From Thiohalocapsa sp. ML1 (GTDB lineage: Bacteria; Pseudomonadota; Gammaproteobacteria; Chromatiales; Chromatiaceae), in NCBI RefSeq assembly GCF_001469165.1, contig NZ_JABX01000007.1, positions 101,654 to 165,653 on the forward strand: 64,000 nt of DNA, read 5' to 3'. A program made the position numbers and the translations under genes. The notes below the pieces were generated by a model that saw only the letters and a program-made list of their open reading frames with translations, searched no databases and was not told the origin of the DNA. This document shows, piece by piece, positions 1 through 8,442 of the stretch. Within the stretch, counting starts at the first letter, position 1; every line of letters starts with the position of its first letter.

Positions 1-1058
1 GGGTCCGTCAGCGGGTTCAGGGACACGAAGTAGTCGCGGCGGCTGGTCAGGCCTTGGAGCCGGTTCATCCAGTAGGTCACGGACACGGATTTGTCGCCAT
101 CGGCGCCGTCGGCGGCCAGGTAGTTCCACGCCGACCACACCACGCGACGCGCCGGCATCAGCCGCGCGTCCGTGTGCAGGAAGGTGCGATTCGGCTGATA
201 GCGGAAGCGCGCCAGCAGGTCCGCCTCCAGCTCGGTCGGCTGCTCGATGAGCGCGAGCGCATGGTCCGCGTGGCAGGCGAGCACGACGCGGTCGCAGTCG
301 ATGCTGCGCCCCGAGGCGAGCTGCACGCGCGCGCCGGCCTCGCGCCGCTGCACGGACACGGCACCATCCTGCACCATGCGCGCAGGACCCAGGTCCGCTG
401 CGATGCGCTTCACGTAGGACTGCGAGCCGTCGGCGACGGTGCGCCACGCGGGCCGCTCCAGCGGGTTCAGTAGCCGGTGATTGTCGAAGAAACGCGCCAG
501 GCTCTCGGCCGGAAACTCCAGCATCGTCGCCGGCGGGCAGGACCAGATGGCCGCCGCCATCGGCAACAGGTAATGGTCGCGGAAGCCGTCGCCCAAGCGC
601 GCGTCGGCCAGGAATCGTCCGAGGCTGCGGCCGTTGAAGCTCGAATCGCGCAGGCAGCGCCGGCAGACGGCACCGAAGCGCAGGATGTCCACGAGCATCC
701 GTAGAAAACGCGGGCTTACCAGATTGCGGCGCTGTGCAAAGATCGTGTGGGGGCCGTCGCCGCCATACTCGACGCGGCCTGGGCCGATGGAGGCGGCAAA
801 GGACATGTCCGAGGCGCGGGTCGGCACGCTTAAGCGCGCCAAGAACCGGACGAACAGCGGATAGTTGCGCGTGTTGTAGACGATGAAGCCCGTGTCCACC
901 GGTATCCGGGAGCCGTCTTCGTCGACATCAATGGTGTTGGTATGGCCACCGAAGTAGCCGTTCTTTTCGATCAGCGTCACGTCGTGGCGCTGAGACAGCA
1001 ACCACGCAGACGCCAAGCCGGCGATGCCGCTGCCGATGACACAGACTCGATCTCTCAT
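1..1058 (-). CDS. FAD-dependent oxidoreductase, COG2907-like (3' end outside window)
   Basis: About 352 codons are visible and the C-terminus is cut off by the left edge. The N-terminus has a Rossmann dinucleotide motif (V-I-G9-S-G11-I-A-G14), an acidic residue at the end of the next strand (T-L-I-E-K), then F-G-G-H-T and D-T-G-F-I-V-Y-N. This is the arrangement seen in amine-oxidase/desaturase-like flavoproteins and especially in the predicted NAD/FAD-binding family COG2907. Members of that family are often next to cyclopropane fatty-acid synthase and DUF1365 genes, which here would lie to the left of the window. The substrate is unknown. The start is the ATG at 1056-1058, which places the FAD motif at the usual distance from the N-terminus. 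Confidence 0.8.
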   Translation of the reverse strand, partial: MRDRVCVIGSGIAGLASAWLLSQRHDVTLIEKNGYFGGHTNTIDVDEDGSRIPVDTGFIVYNTRNYPLFVRFLARLSVPTRASDMSFAASIGPGRVEYGGDGPHTIFAQRRNLVSPRFLRMLVDILRFGAVCRRCLRDSSFNGRSLGRFLADARLGDGFRDHYLLPMAAAIWSCPPATMLEFPAESLARFFDNHRLLNPLERPAWRTVADGSQSYVKRIAADLGPARMVQDGAVSVQRREAGARVQLASGRSIDCDRVVLACHADHALALIEQPTELEADLLARFRYQPNRTFLHTDARLMPARRVVWSAWNYLAADGADGDKSVSVTYWMNRLQGLTSRRDYFVSLNPLTD

Positions 1059-1320
1059 GCGGATGCGTTGTACAGGTTTCGTCCGGGAGGGTGGATGGAA
1101 GATCTGGACAAGGCCGATCGGTATCAATGGTGCGCTACGCCGACGAGGCGGATAGTGCAACGGACCGGCGCCAGGGCCGGCTCGCCCGCGCGGCCGGCGG
1201 AATCTACCACGCCCGGATGCGCCTGCGCCCCCGGCGGACGCTGCGATCGGGTCCGATGCGGCAGCGGCGCTCGCGCGCTACATCCAGCGGCATGCCCCCG
1301 CGCAGATCGTGCGCTGCTCC
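1059..1320. other. Intergenic stretch with no recognisable gene
   Basis: Frames are open on the + strand because of high GC, but none gives a recognisable protein or a good ribosome-binding site. It may be decayed upstream sequence of the sirtuin remnant that follows: one frame remains open into the recognisable part but does not resemble a sirtuin N-terminus. Confidence 0.4.
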
Positions 1321-1517
1321 GGAATGCTCGTCGTAGGGTCGTCGCTCGGCGTCTTTTCGGATACCGTTTCTACCTGCGGGAGGTGGGGGCGGGCATCCCC
1401 ATCGCGCTCGTGAACCACGGGCGCGCCCGCGCGGAGGACTTGGCCTCGGTCAAGCTCGACGTCGACAGCGCCCGAACCCTGACCGCCGCGCTTCGGCTCT
1501 GCGCGGCGCACCGCTGA
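1321..1517 (+). pseudogene. Sirtuin (NAD-dependent deacetylase) C-terminal remnant, frameshifted
   Basis: Two frames together give the end of a sirtuin Rossmann fold. Frame one reads M-L-V-V-G-S-S-L-G-V-F-S (1324-1359). The next frame reads G-Y-R-F-Y-L-R-E-V-G-A-G-I-P-I-A-L-V-N, followed by R-A-E-D-L-A and L-D (to 1517). In intact sirtuins the V-G-S-S-L strand, the short helix and the G-I-P-I-A-I-V-N strand are continuous. Loss of one G near 1358-1361 would explain the shift. No catalytic His region or zinc cysteines are visible upstream, so this is a decayed fragment. Family assignment rests on these motifs only. Confidence 0.5.
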
Positions 1518-1560
1518 CCGCGACCGCGCCCCGCGGCACCAACCCATGGGAGAACCAGCG

Positions 1561-2868
1561 ATGCAACAAGTGCGGATCAAAAGCAAGGGCCCACGGCTGT
1601 TGCCGAAGCCGAAGCCGCCGCGGCCGCTGCGCCCGCAGGGTCCACAGCACCCGCTGACCCACCACGAGATCCTGACCCTGATGGGCCCCTTTACCGCCCG
1701 CGGGCTGCACGCGGACATGGCCGCGAGCCGGCGCGAGGCGCGGGTGCTCGCGTTCACGGCGACTGAGATACCGGCGGATGCCGACTGCCCCATCGCGCTG
1801 ACTGCACGACTGCGCCTGGAGGCCGGCGCCGCCAGCGGCAAGCATCGCCTGGTGCGGGAGGTGCGCGACGGGTCCGGCCTGATGGCAACGCTCACCGCCG
1901 AAGGGGCGGAGCTCGATACCCTGCTCGCGCAACTGGAGCAGGTGTCGGTGCGCCGGCACTTCGGCGTGCACGGCGGGGTGCCGGTGGCGCGCAGCTATGT
2001 GCTGATGCCGGCGTCGCTGGCCTTCTCGCAGCGGGCCGGCGCCGACGCGCGGCGCGCTGCGGCCACCGTCGGCGGGCGGCTCTGGCAGGCGGCGCGGAGC
2101 CGGGCGGAGGCGCTGTTGGGCGAACGCGTCGCGTGGCTGCGCCGCAAGCCGGCGGCCGCGCCGGACCCCGCGCCGGCCGATGAGCTGTTGATCGGCGACG
2201 CCGACGGCGCGCTTCGGGCCGTGCTGACCGAGGCCAACGCCCGCATCGACCCGATCCACCTGAATCTCAAGGCGGATCGCTTCAGCGGCATGCCGGCGGA
2301 GGTGAAGCTGACGCCGGACCCCGGGGTGAAGCTCAAGGTGCCGGAGGACCTCATTGCCGTCATTGCCTGGGACTTCCGGCCGCTGCGCCAGATCGTGACC
2401 TATTGGCGCAGCGCCATCCGTGTCGCGACCCATGAGCCCGCGCGCACGGCCGATATCGAAACGAAGCTCGGCGCGATGGTGGCGCACCTCGCGGCGACCC
2501 TCGCCGAGGCGCCGCAGAGCTTCCACGAGCGCCATGCCGGCGCGCGCTGGCGGGTGGCCTATCAGCGGGCACTGCCGATGCTGATGCTGCTCGGCATCAT
2601 GGCCGCGTCGCCGGCCATCCGCTGGGTGGAGCTGGCCGACCACTCCATGCTGCGGCTCCTGATCTTCCACGCCCCGCCGCTGATGCTGGTGTCGTTCTTT
2701 TTGATGCGCGAGATGCCCCGCTTCGAGTTTCCGCCGCTGCCGCGGGCGCTGATGCAGCGGGCCTGGGTCGAGCGCGTGACGGAGAAAAAGGCGGCGCCGC
2801 CCGAGCCGGGCGGCGCAGAGCGATTCGCGGGCTTGGAGCGGCCGGCGGCGGCCGAGGCCGAGGGCTAG
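1561..2868 (+). CDS. Hypothetical protein with two C-terminal membrane segments
   Basis: A 435-residue protein I do not recognise. The N-terminus is basic and proline-rich, the middle is soluble, and two hydrophobic segments near residues 340-360 (M-L-M-L-L-G-I-M region) and 375-395 (L-M-L-V-S-F-F-L-M) are followed by a Pro/Ala-rich charged tail. I chose the ATG at 1561 over the in-frame ATG at 1546 because GGGAGA lies about 8 bases upstream of it. The gene precedes the MoxR-VWA pair on the same strand, separated by about 220 bp that hold a heptamer repeat. A functional link to those genes is possible but not shown. Confidence 0.6.
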   Translation: MQQVRIKSKGPRLLPKPKPPRPLRPQGPQHPLTHHEILTLMGPFTARGLHADMAASRREARVLAFTATEIPADADCPIALTARLRLEAGAASGKHRLVREVRDGSGLMATLTAEGAELDTLLAQLEQVSVRRHFGVHGGVPVARSYVLMPASLAFSQRAGADARRAAATVGGRLWQAARSRAEALLGERVAWLRRKPAAAPDPAPADELLIGDADGALRAVLTEANARIDPIHLNLKADRFSGMPAEVKLTPDPGVKLKVPEDLIAVIAWDFRPLRQIVTYWRSAIRVATHEPARTADIETKLGAMVAHLAATLAEAPQSFHERHAGARWRVAYQRALPMLMLLGIMAASPAIRWVELADHSMLRLLIFHAPPLMLVSFFLMREMPRFEFPPLPRALMQRAWVERVTEKKAAPPEPGGAERFAGLERPAAAEAEG

Positions 2869-2935
2869 CGAAGCCTTACACCGGCGCGGGCGGGGTGTGC
2901 CGTGTCGAGCAACCCGCTCGTGGACGCAAGTACAC

Positions 2936-2990
2936 TTGGGGCCGAGGGCCGAGGGCCGAGGATGGCTGCCTTGGCCCTTGGCCCTTCTGC
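2936..2990. repeat. Inverted heptamer array (GGGCCGA / TTGGCCC type), copy 1
   Basis: Tandem GGGCCGA heptamers on the left face tandem TTGGCCC heptamers on the right around a short centre, so the region can fold into a G/C-rich hairpin. The same architecture recurs at 7819-7870, 28771-28860, 31424-31483 and 59785-59841, always between genes. Confidence 0.75.
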
Positions 2991-3085
2991 CGTCCAAAAT
3001 CCGGTACGCTGGGTCGATAACCAGGCATTGGCCTGGTCCTGCAAGACAACCAAACCCATAGGAGCGACGCTTGCAAGGCAACCCG

Positions 3086-4171
3086 ATGAACATCCCGCCC
3101 GTCTCCATCGCGGCGGTGAAGGACGCGCTCATCGAGCAGTTCGCGGACCCGGTGCTGCGTCGGCGGGCGTCCATGCTCTGGGGCACCCGCGGGGTGGGCA
3201 AGTCGTCCATCGTGCGGCAGGTGGCGGCGCACTTCGACGTGCCGTTGATCGATCTGCGGCTCACGACGATCGAGCCCGTAGACATCCGCGGGGCGATCTT
3301 TGCCGACGAGCGCCAGGCCAAGACAGTCTGGTTCCCGCCGGAGTTCCTGCCCGAGGCCGGCTCGCCGGACGGCATCCTGTTCCTGGACGAGCTGACGGCG
3401 GCCGATCAGCGGCTGCAGATTTCGGCCTACTCGCTGATCCTGGACCGGCGCGTCGGCAACTACCGGCTGCCGGACGGCTGGCAGATCGTCGTCGCGGGCA
3501 ATGCGGCCTTCCACGGCGCCGTGAGCCACGACATGGGCACGGCGCTGGCGGACCGCATGTTCCACTTCAACGTGCAGTCGGTCATCGACGCCTTTCTGGC
3601 CTACGCCCTGGCCAATGACCTGGCACCGGAGGTGATGGCGTATCTGAAGGTCCGCCCGGACAAGCTCGACGACACCGCGAGCCAGCTCGCGAATGATCAT
3701 CTGGTCGGCGCGAGCCCGCGCGGCTGGGAGGACGTGTCGAGCGTGCTGAAGTCGGACCTGTTGTCCGAGGCCGGCAAGCGCGTCTTCGTGCAGGGGCGTA
3801 TCGGGGCGCCCAATGCGGCGGAATTCTTCGGCGTGCTGCGGGAGATCCAGGCCGGCACGGACGTGCTCGCGCTGCTGGACGCCGAGCCCGGCGAGGCCAC
3901 CGCGGCGCTCCTGCCGACGAGCCTGGACGGCCTCTACGGCATGCTCTACGCGCTGGTCGCCATGGCGACGGACGCGCCGCGCATGGCGCGCGCGCTGGCC
4001 ATCCTGGACCAGCTCCCGGACGTGCAGAGCGACGCGCCGCTGCCGATCCGCGAGGTGCAGACGCTGGGCATGGAGCTGTTGTTCCAGCGTGCGTTGGAGC
4101 GCGGGCTGGAGGGCGCCGTGCTGGCGAGCCCGGCCTATCGGCGCTACAGCGAGGCGCGGGCGGCGGCTTGA
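3086..4171 (+). CDS. MoxR-type AAA+ ATPase
   Basis: A 361-residue AAA+ ATPase. Walker A is G-T-R-G-V-G-K-S (residues 33-40) and Walker B is G-I-L-F-L-D-E-L near residues 96-103. A sensor-like V-V-A-G-N-A and the stretch I-D-L-R-L-T-T-I-E-P-V-D-I-R-G typical of MoxR/RavA relatives are present. MoxR ATPases work as chaperone-like motors with vWA-domain partners, and the next gene encodes such a partner, overlapping or nearly abutting this one. The start is ambiguous. ATG 3086 has AAGG 7 bases upstream; TTG 3071 has GGAG 6 bases upstream and would add five residues. Confidence 0.85.
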   Translation: MNIPPVSIAAVKDALIEQFADPVLRRRASMLWGTRGVGKSSIVRQVAAHFDVPLIDLRLTTIEPVDIRGAIFADERQAKTVWFPPEFLPEAGSPDGILFLDELTAADQRLQISAYSLILDRRVGNYRLPDGWQIVVAGNAAFHGAVSHDMGTALADRMFHFNVQSVIDAFLAYALANDLAPEVMAYLKVRPDKLDDTASQLANDHLVGASPRGWEDVSSVLKSDLLSEAGKRVFVQGRIGAPNAAEFFGVLREIQAGTDVLALLDAEPGEATAALLPTSLDGLYGMLYALVAMATDAPRMARALAILDQLPDVQSDAPLPIREVQTLGMELLFQRALERGLEGAVLASPAYRRYSEARAAA

Positions 4172-4203
4172 GCCGCGCCGGTCATCAGGCCGCACCAACC
4201 GCC

Positions 4204-5592
4204 ATGTCCGGGCAAGCCGAGCACGCCCCCCGCCGCAGCGCCGTCTACGAGCACCGCGGCACCCGCGCCGTGCAGCGGATGGTGGAGTACGCGCCGTCCA
4301 CGGGCGGGCTCGCGCTCTGGATCCGGCACGTCGATGCCGAGTCCGAAAGCGACGGCCGACTCATCGCCGCCAACGACGGCGCAACCATCTACTACGGCCC
4401 GGGCTTCGAGGCACTGCCGCTCTCGGTGCAGACCGGCGTCGTCGCGCATCAGGTGCTGCACGTGGCGCTCCGCCACCCGCAGCGCCAAGCCGAGCTGCAA
4501 CGGCTCATCGGCGACGTCGACCCGGAGCTGTTCAACATCTGCGCGGACGCCATCGTCAACAGCACGCTGTCGCACCTGACCTGGCTTCGGCTCCCGGAGG
4601 GCTCGGTGCTGCTGGAGGAGCTGCTGGCCGGCTCGCTGATGCGCCTGGAGTCGCCGGACAAGGCGCTGCTGGACTGGGACGTGGAGCGGCTCTATCGCGC
4701 CGTGGACGATCGCGCCGCCGGCAGCGGCGGCAGCGGCACCCGCCGCGGCGGCAAGGGCCAGCGCGACCACGACCAGGGCCGCAGCCGGCGCAGCGGCGAG
4801 TCCGAGCAGGGCGGCACCGAGGCCAAGGAAGACGGCCCGCGGGCGGCCCGGGCGCGGCACATCGCCGGCGCCATCATCCGCGACCTGCTGCCGGCCGCCG
4901 ACGCCGAGCACCCGGAGGCAGAGGCCGAGCACGCCCGCGACTGGCGCGAGCGCATCACCCGCGCCCACGCCGGCGACGGCGTGCACTCCATGCTGCGCGC
5001 GCTGCTCGCGGACCTGCCGAAGGTCCGCACGCCCTGGGAGCAATTGCTCCGCACGCAACTCGCCCGCGGGCTGTCCATGCAGCCGGAGCTGTCGTGGTCG
5101 CGGCCGTCGCGCTCGTATCTGGCCAATCGCGGCCGGGTCGGCGGTCGGGATGGGCAGGGCGGCGGCATGCGCATGCCCTGGGAGCCGGGGCGGGCGTCGT
5201 CCCGCGCCGTCGCGCGGCTCGCGGTGCTCGTGGACGTGTCGGGCTCCGTGGACGACGCGCTGATGCACCGCTTCGCCGCGGAGCTTCAGTCCATCAGCCG
5301 GCGCTTGGAGGCGCGCGTGCTGGTCGTCATCGGCGACGACAAGGTGCGCGACGTGCGGTTCTTCGAGCCCGGCCGCTCCAACCTGCGCGACATCGAATTC
5401 CACGGCGGCGGCGGCACCGACTTCACGCCGCTGCTCACCGAGGCCGCGCGCCACGGCCCGGACATGGCCGTGTTCCTGACCGACCTGGACGGCCGCGTGG
5501 ACTACTGCCCGCCCTTCCCGGTGCTCTGGGCCGTGCCCGCGAGCGCCGAGCCCATGGAGCCGCCCTTCGGGCGCAAGCTGGTGCTCGAGTAG
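4204..5592 (+). CDS. DUF2201-like putative metallopeptidase with C-terminal VWA domain
   Basis: About 462 residues. The N-terminal half matches the DUF2201 putative metallopeptidase fold: A-H82-Q-V-L-H86-V-A-L-R-H91. The usual HExxH glutamate is Gln here, so hydrolytic activity is doubtful. A Gly/Arg/Glu-rich low-complexity linker follows at about residues 175-220. The C-terminus is a VWA-like domain with the metal-site motif D344-V-S-G-S and a later G-G-G-G-T-D-F. It forms a pair with the MoxR gene upstream (COG3864-type MoxR/VWA pairs). A TTG at 4168 overlapping the MoxR stop is an alternative start; neither start has a strong ribosome-binding site. Confidence 0.8.
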   Translation: MSGQAEHAPRRSAVYEHRGTRAVQRMVEYAPSTGGLALWIRHVDAESESDGRLIAANDGATIYYGPGFEALPLSVQTGVVAHQVLHVALRHPQRQAELQRLIGDVDPELFNICADAIVNSTLSHLTWLRLPEGSVLLEELLAGSLMRLESPDKALLDWDVERLYRAVDDRAAGSGGSGTRRGGKGQRDHDQGRSRRSGESEQGGTEAKEDGPRAARARHIAGAIIRDLLPAADAEHPEAEAEHARDWRERITRAHAGDGVHSMLRALLADLPKVRTPWEQLLRTQLARGLSMQPELSWSRPSRSYLANRGRVGGRDGQGGGMRMPWEPGRASSRAVARLAVLVDVSGSVDDALMHRFAAELQSISRRLEARVLVVIGDDKVRDVRFFEPGRSNLRDIEFHGGGGTDFTPLLTEAARHGPDMAVFLTDLDGRVDYCPPFPVLWAVPASAEPMEPPFGRKLVLE

Positions 5593-5604
5593 CAGCAGCA
5601 GTGG

Positions 5605-5623
5605 GGCCGGCTTCCAGCCGGCC
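5605..5623. repeat. CTCCAG-type palindrome (variant)
   Basis: Perfect arms GGCCGGCT / AGCCGGCC around TCC, just after a stop codon. The centre reads TTCCAG, close to the CTCCAG core of the family seen at 5749, 60577 and 63752. Confidence 0.6.
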
Positions 5624-5748
5624 CGCCCGCCAGTTGCCCAAGCGCCCGCCCGAGCCTCCGGCGGCCGCCCGTGCGGGGCGCAGAGCGCCCCCCACCGCGG
5701 CGGCGCTTGTGCTAGCACCCCGGCGCTCGTGCCAGCGCGATGGCCCTC

Positions 5749-5772
5749 GTGACACCGCTCCAGCGGTGTCAC
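5749..5772. repeat. CTCCAG-core palindrome
   Basis: Perfect arms GTGACACCGCT and AGCGGTGTCAC around CC. The ends (GTG/CAC) and the central CTCCAG are shared with the palindromes at 60577-60598 and 63752-63773, while the intervening arm bases differ but stay paired. Confidence 0.75.
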
Positions 5773-5859
5773 GCATCTGCGGGCGCTCTGCGCCCTGAAG
5801 CGCCCGTGCACGCGATCGACTAAGCTCTGCCCTATCGCACACGACGATCAGGAGCCCCT

Positions 5860-5913
5860 ATGTTCACGCGCCAAGCGGCGGCGCAGGTGCTGTTCGACGC
5901 CTGGACCCATTAG
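5860..5913 (+). pseudogene. 17-codon reading frame with good RBS, possible truncated gene start
   Basis: ATG preceded by AGGAG at normal spacing, then 17 sense codons (begins M-F-T-R-Q-A-A-A) and TAG. It looks like the first codons of a gene whose body has been lost, but a genuine micro-peptide cannot be excluded. It is the only coding-like signal in the 5593-5965 spacer, which otherwise holds palindromic repeats. Confidence 0.25.
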
Positions 5914-5965
5914 CAAACGCCATCCACGCGTCACGCGATCGGCGCAGCGCGTGCGGCCTGCCACG

Positions 5966-6718
5966 TCAGCCTTGGTCGCTCGCGGCACAAGGCCCGCGGA
6001 ACTGCTCCGGCACATTGGCCGGACATTCGCCGCAGGCCTCGTTGCCGGGCACGGCGAAGTCGATCTTGCGCGGGTAGGGCAGGTCGAGCCCGTTCATCAG
6101 CGCCACGAAGTCCTCCTTGGTGCGTCCGCCGCCCAAGCGCGGGTTGCGCGCCTTCTCCTGCGCGATGCTGGTGACGAAGCGCTGCTCATAGTCGTGGCCC
6201 GGGTAGACCAGTGTCTCATCGGGCAGCGAGAAGAGCTTGTTATGGATGCTGTTGTACAAGTCGCCCGCGCTGCCAGACTGAAAATCCGTGCGCCCGCAGG
6301 CCTCGATCAGCAGCGCATCGCCGGTGAACAGGAGCTTCTGCACCGGCGTGTCGATGAGGTAGGCGTGGTGGTGATCCGTGTGCCCGGGCGTGAACAGCGG
6401 ATGCAGGCTGACGGAGCCCACCTGGAAGGGCTCGCCCTCCTGCACGCCGAGGTCGGCGCAGGGCAGGCCGAGCATCTTCGGGTAGGCCGTCTTGCAGCCG
6501 GTGCGGCCCTTGAGGCGCTTGGCGCTGGTGAGATGGTCGGCATGGACGTGCGTCTCCAGCGTCGCCAGCAAGCTCAGGCCCAAGTCTTTTAGCAGTTGCA
6601 GGTCGCGCTCGACGGTATCGAGCACGGGGTCGATGAGGATCGCCTGGCGCGTCTCCTCGCAGCCGATGAGGTAGGTATAGGTGCAGGAGTCCGCCTCCAG
6701 CAGTTGTTTGAAGATCAT
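5966..6718 (-). CDS. Persulfide dioxygenase-like metallo-beta-lactamase fold protein (ETHE1/SdoA type)
   Basis: 250 residues. The metallo-beta-lactamase/glyoxalase II metal motif is T-H57-V-H59-A-D61-H62, with further ligands H113 (P-G-H-T) and D134 (T-G-D-A). G-R-T-D-F-Q-S-G near residues 142-149 is a signature of ETHE1-type persulfide dioxygenases. These oxidise glutathione persulfide to sulfite with a mononuclear iron, a step in cytoplasmic sulfide detoxification. The ATG at 6716-6718 (M-I-F-K-Q-L) has GGAG six bases upstream and gives the normal family length; a longer frame to 6826 adds 36 residues without family character. It is divergent from the amidohydrolase gene, with about 130 bp between starts. 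Confidence 0.88.
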   Translation of the reverse strand: MIFKQLLEADSCTYTYLIGCEETRQAILIDPVLDTVERDLQLLKDLGLSLLATLETHVHADHLTSAKRLKGRTGCKTAYPKMLGLPCADLGVQEGEPFQVGSVSLHPLFTPGHTDHHHAYLIDTPVQKLLFTGDALLIEACGRTDFQSGSAGDLYNSIHNKLFSLPDETLVYPGHDYEQRFVTSIAQEKARNPRLGGGRTKEDFVALMNGLDLPYPRKIDFAVPGNEACGECPANVPEQFRGPCAASDQG

Positions 6719-6851
6719 GGCTTGCTCCGGATCGTGTCGGTTGTGCGGTGGGGCTTGCGTGGAATGGAAGGATTGTCGCGGGCGCTCCGCCGTGGCACAA
6801 CCGGGGTCTCTCTGCGCCCTCGACACGCTGCGGCATTACTTGGAGGTCACA

Positions 6852-7757
6852 TTGCCTGATGCGATCCACTGGCTGGCCTTGCGCCGGCGCCTCGCGTGCC
6901 TGCTGCTCGCCGCACTCGGCGCCGGCGGCACCTGGCTGCACGCCGACGAGTCCGTGCTGCCGATCTTCGATGCGCATCTGCACTACACCGGCATCGATGC
7001 CGCGGCGCTGTCACCGATCGAGATCATCGGCATCCTAGACCGCAACGGCGTCACCCGGGCCGTCGTCTCCGGCCTGCCGAACCGGGCAGTAGAGCGGCTC
7101 CACGCGGCGGCGCCCGCGCGGATCATTCCGTTTCTCAACGTCTACCGCGGCCCCGACCCCAAGGTCAACTGGATGCACGACGCCGAGCTGCCGGCGCGGG
7201 TGCGGGACATGCTCGACGCCGGCGGCCTCTACCGCGGCATCGGCGAGCTGCACATCTTCGCGAAGGATGCCGAGAGCGCCGTGCTGATGGCGCTCGCGGA
7301 CCTCGCCGCCGAGCGCGGGCTGCTGCTCCAGGTGCACGGCGATGTGGAAGTGATTGACGCCCTCTTTGCGCGCCAGCCCGGGCTGACGGTGCTGTGGGCG
7401 CACCTCGGCACCAAGCCGCATCCGGACGCGCTGGCGCCCGCGTTGGCGCAGCATCCGAACCTATATGTCGATACCTCCGTGCGCGACGGCCGCTTCGTCG
7501 ATGCTCGCGGCCGGCTCAAGCCGCTCTGGCGCGACTTCTTCATCGCGCACGCCGACCGCGTGCTGGTGGGCGTCGATACCTACTGGACCAAGCGCTGGCA
7601 GGGCTTCGATGCCGTGGCGGCGGAGATCCGCGCGTGGCTCGCGCAGTTGCCGCCGGAGGTCGCGGAACAGCTTGCCAGTGGGAATGCGAACAGGCTGTTC
7701 GGCGACGCCGAGCCAGCCGATCGGGCACACGGCCTCGGCTGGCTGCCGTCGTCCTAG
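6852..7757 (+). CDS. Exported amidohydrolase-family (TIM-barrel) hydrolase
   Basis: 301 residues from a TTG start at 6852, which has GGAGG six bases upstream; no suitable in-frame ATG exists. Residues 1-32 form a signal peptide (basic L-R-R-R, hydrophobic core, A-D-E), so the enzyme is probably periplasmic. The mature part begins with the metal-binding D-A-H-L-H of amidohydrolase_2 proteins. It also has G-I-G-E-L-H, Q-V-H-G-D (third His), A-H-L-G and G-V-D-T-Y, which mark the other active-site strands. The substrate is unknown. Confidence 0.75.
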   Translation: MPDAIHWLALRRRLACLLLAALGAGGTWLHADESVLPIFDAHLHYTGIDAAALSPIEIIGILDRNGVTRAVVSGLPNRAVERLHAAAPARIIPFLNVYRGPDPKVNWMHDAELPARVRDMLDAGGLYRGIGELHIFAKDAESAVLMALADLAAERGLLLQVHGDVEVIDALFARQPGLTVLWAHLGTKPHPDALAPALAQHPNLYVDTSVRDGRFVDARGRLKPLWRDFFIAHADRVLVGVDTYWTKRWQGFDAVAAEIRAWLAQLPPEVAEQLASGNANRLFGDAEPADRAHGLGWLPSS

Positions 7758-8069
7758 TTTGCTCGACGGCGCCAAATGCTTGCAGGTGAGTCAAGTTTTA
7801 CGACGACAAGGCGCTTTGAGGGACAAAGGGCCAAGGACCAAGGACCAAGGGAGCCCGCCTTGGCCCTTGCTTCACTTGCGACAACGAGTGGGCTGTGCAG
7901 GACGACGCCACCTTGCCCTGGTCGGTCTGAGGCTCTGCCTTGCTAGTCGTCAACCCTGACTCGGCACGTCGCGAAGTCCCGCCGATCCGTGCTCGGGCTG
8001 CGACCGTCTCCCGGGTGTGCCCTATACTCTCGCTGCGACAACGCGCAGACGGCGGGAGCAGCGACAACC
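7758..8069. other. 312-bp spacer holding one heptamer array, no gene seen
   Basis: The only structure seen is the inverted heptamer array at 7819-7870. The 3' part (about 7985-8069) presumably holds the promoter of the conflict cassette. A GGGAG at 8054-8058 could serve as ribosome-binding site for the ATG at 8070. Confidence 0.5.
7819..7870. repeat. Inverted heptamer array, copy 2
   Basis: GGGCCAA/GGACCAA heptamers face TTGGCCC heptamers. It is preceded by GGCGCTTTG, a flank also found before the copy at 59785, which suggests a defined mobile or amplified unit rather than simple slippage. Confidence 0.7.
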
Positions 8070-8438
8070 ATGGCACTGAAGCAGATCGAGGTGGATGGGC
8101 AGCCCATCCTGGTCGAGGTGACGGATCTCGACATCGAGGCCGGCGGCGACGGCCGCTGGGAGAACACCAGCAAGGGCGGCTTGAGCGCAGCCGACGGCGC
8201 GGACATGGGCGAGCGCATCAGCGGCTTGGTCGCCGTGCTCACCGCCCCGGTGCGCCGCTCGCTCGCGGTCGCCGGCGCCGCGGAGTGGACCATGGAGATC
8301 ACGATGGGCTTCAAAGGCGAGACCGGCGTGCCCTTCGTCGCCAAGGGCGAGGCCAACGCCGCCGTCAAGGTGACGGCGACATGGAGCAAGCCAGCGCCGC
8401 GGGAGCGCGGCTGGCTGAGGCGGGCGAAGCGGCGCTGA
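8070..8438 (+). CDS. Trypsin-co-occurring domain protein (CU044_2847/TCAD1-like)
   Basis: 122 residues of beta-rich sequence: an N-terminal V-D-G-Q-P-I-L-V-E-V-T strand, a central A-D-M-G-E-R-I-S helix, and a C-terminal W-T-M-E-I-T-M-G-F-K-G-E-T-G-V-P-F plus A-A-V-K-V-T-A-T-W strand pair. This is the pattern of the CU044_2847 family, named trypsin-co-occurring domain 1 because it is typically encoded beside trypsin-like proteases in conflict systems. The protease gene follows after 4 bp. Its role is probably regulatory or adaptor-like. The ATG at 8070 is chosen because the family fold begins there; upstream codons are not conserved in character. Confidence 0.72.
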   Translation: MALKQIEVDGQPILVEVTDLDIEAGGDGRWENTSKGGLSAADGADMGERISGLVAVLTAPVRRSLAVAGAAEWTMEITMGFKGETGVPFVAKGEANAAVKVTATWSKPAPRERGWLRRAKRR

Positions 8439-8442
8439 GGCG

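Noticed and set aside
1450..3375. 641-codon open frame on the - strand across two + strand genes
   Set aside because: Crosses an intergenic repeat and the MoxR gene and lacks any recognisable motif.
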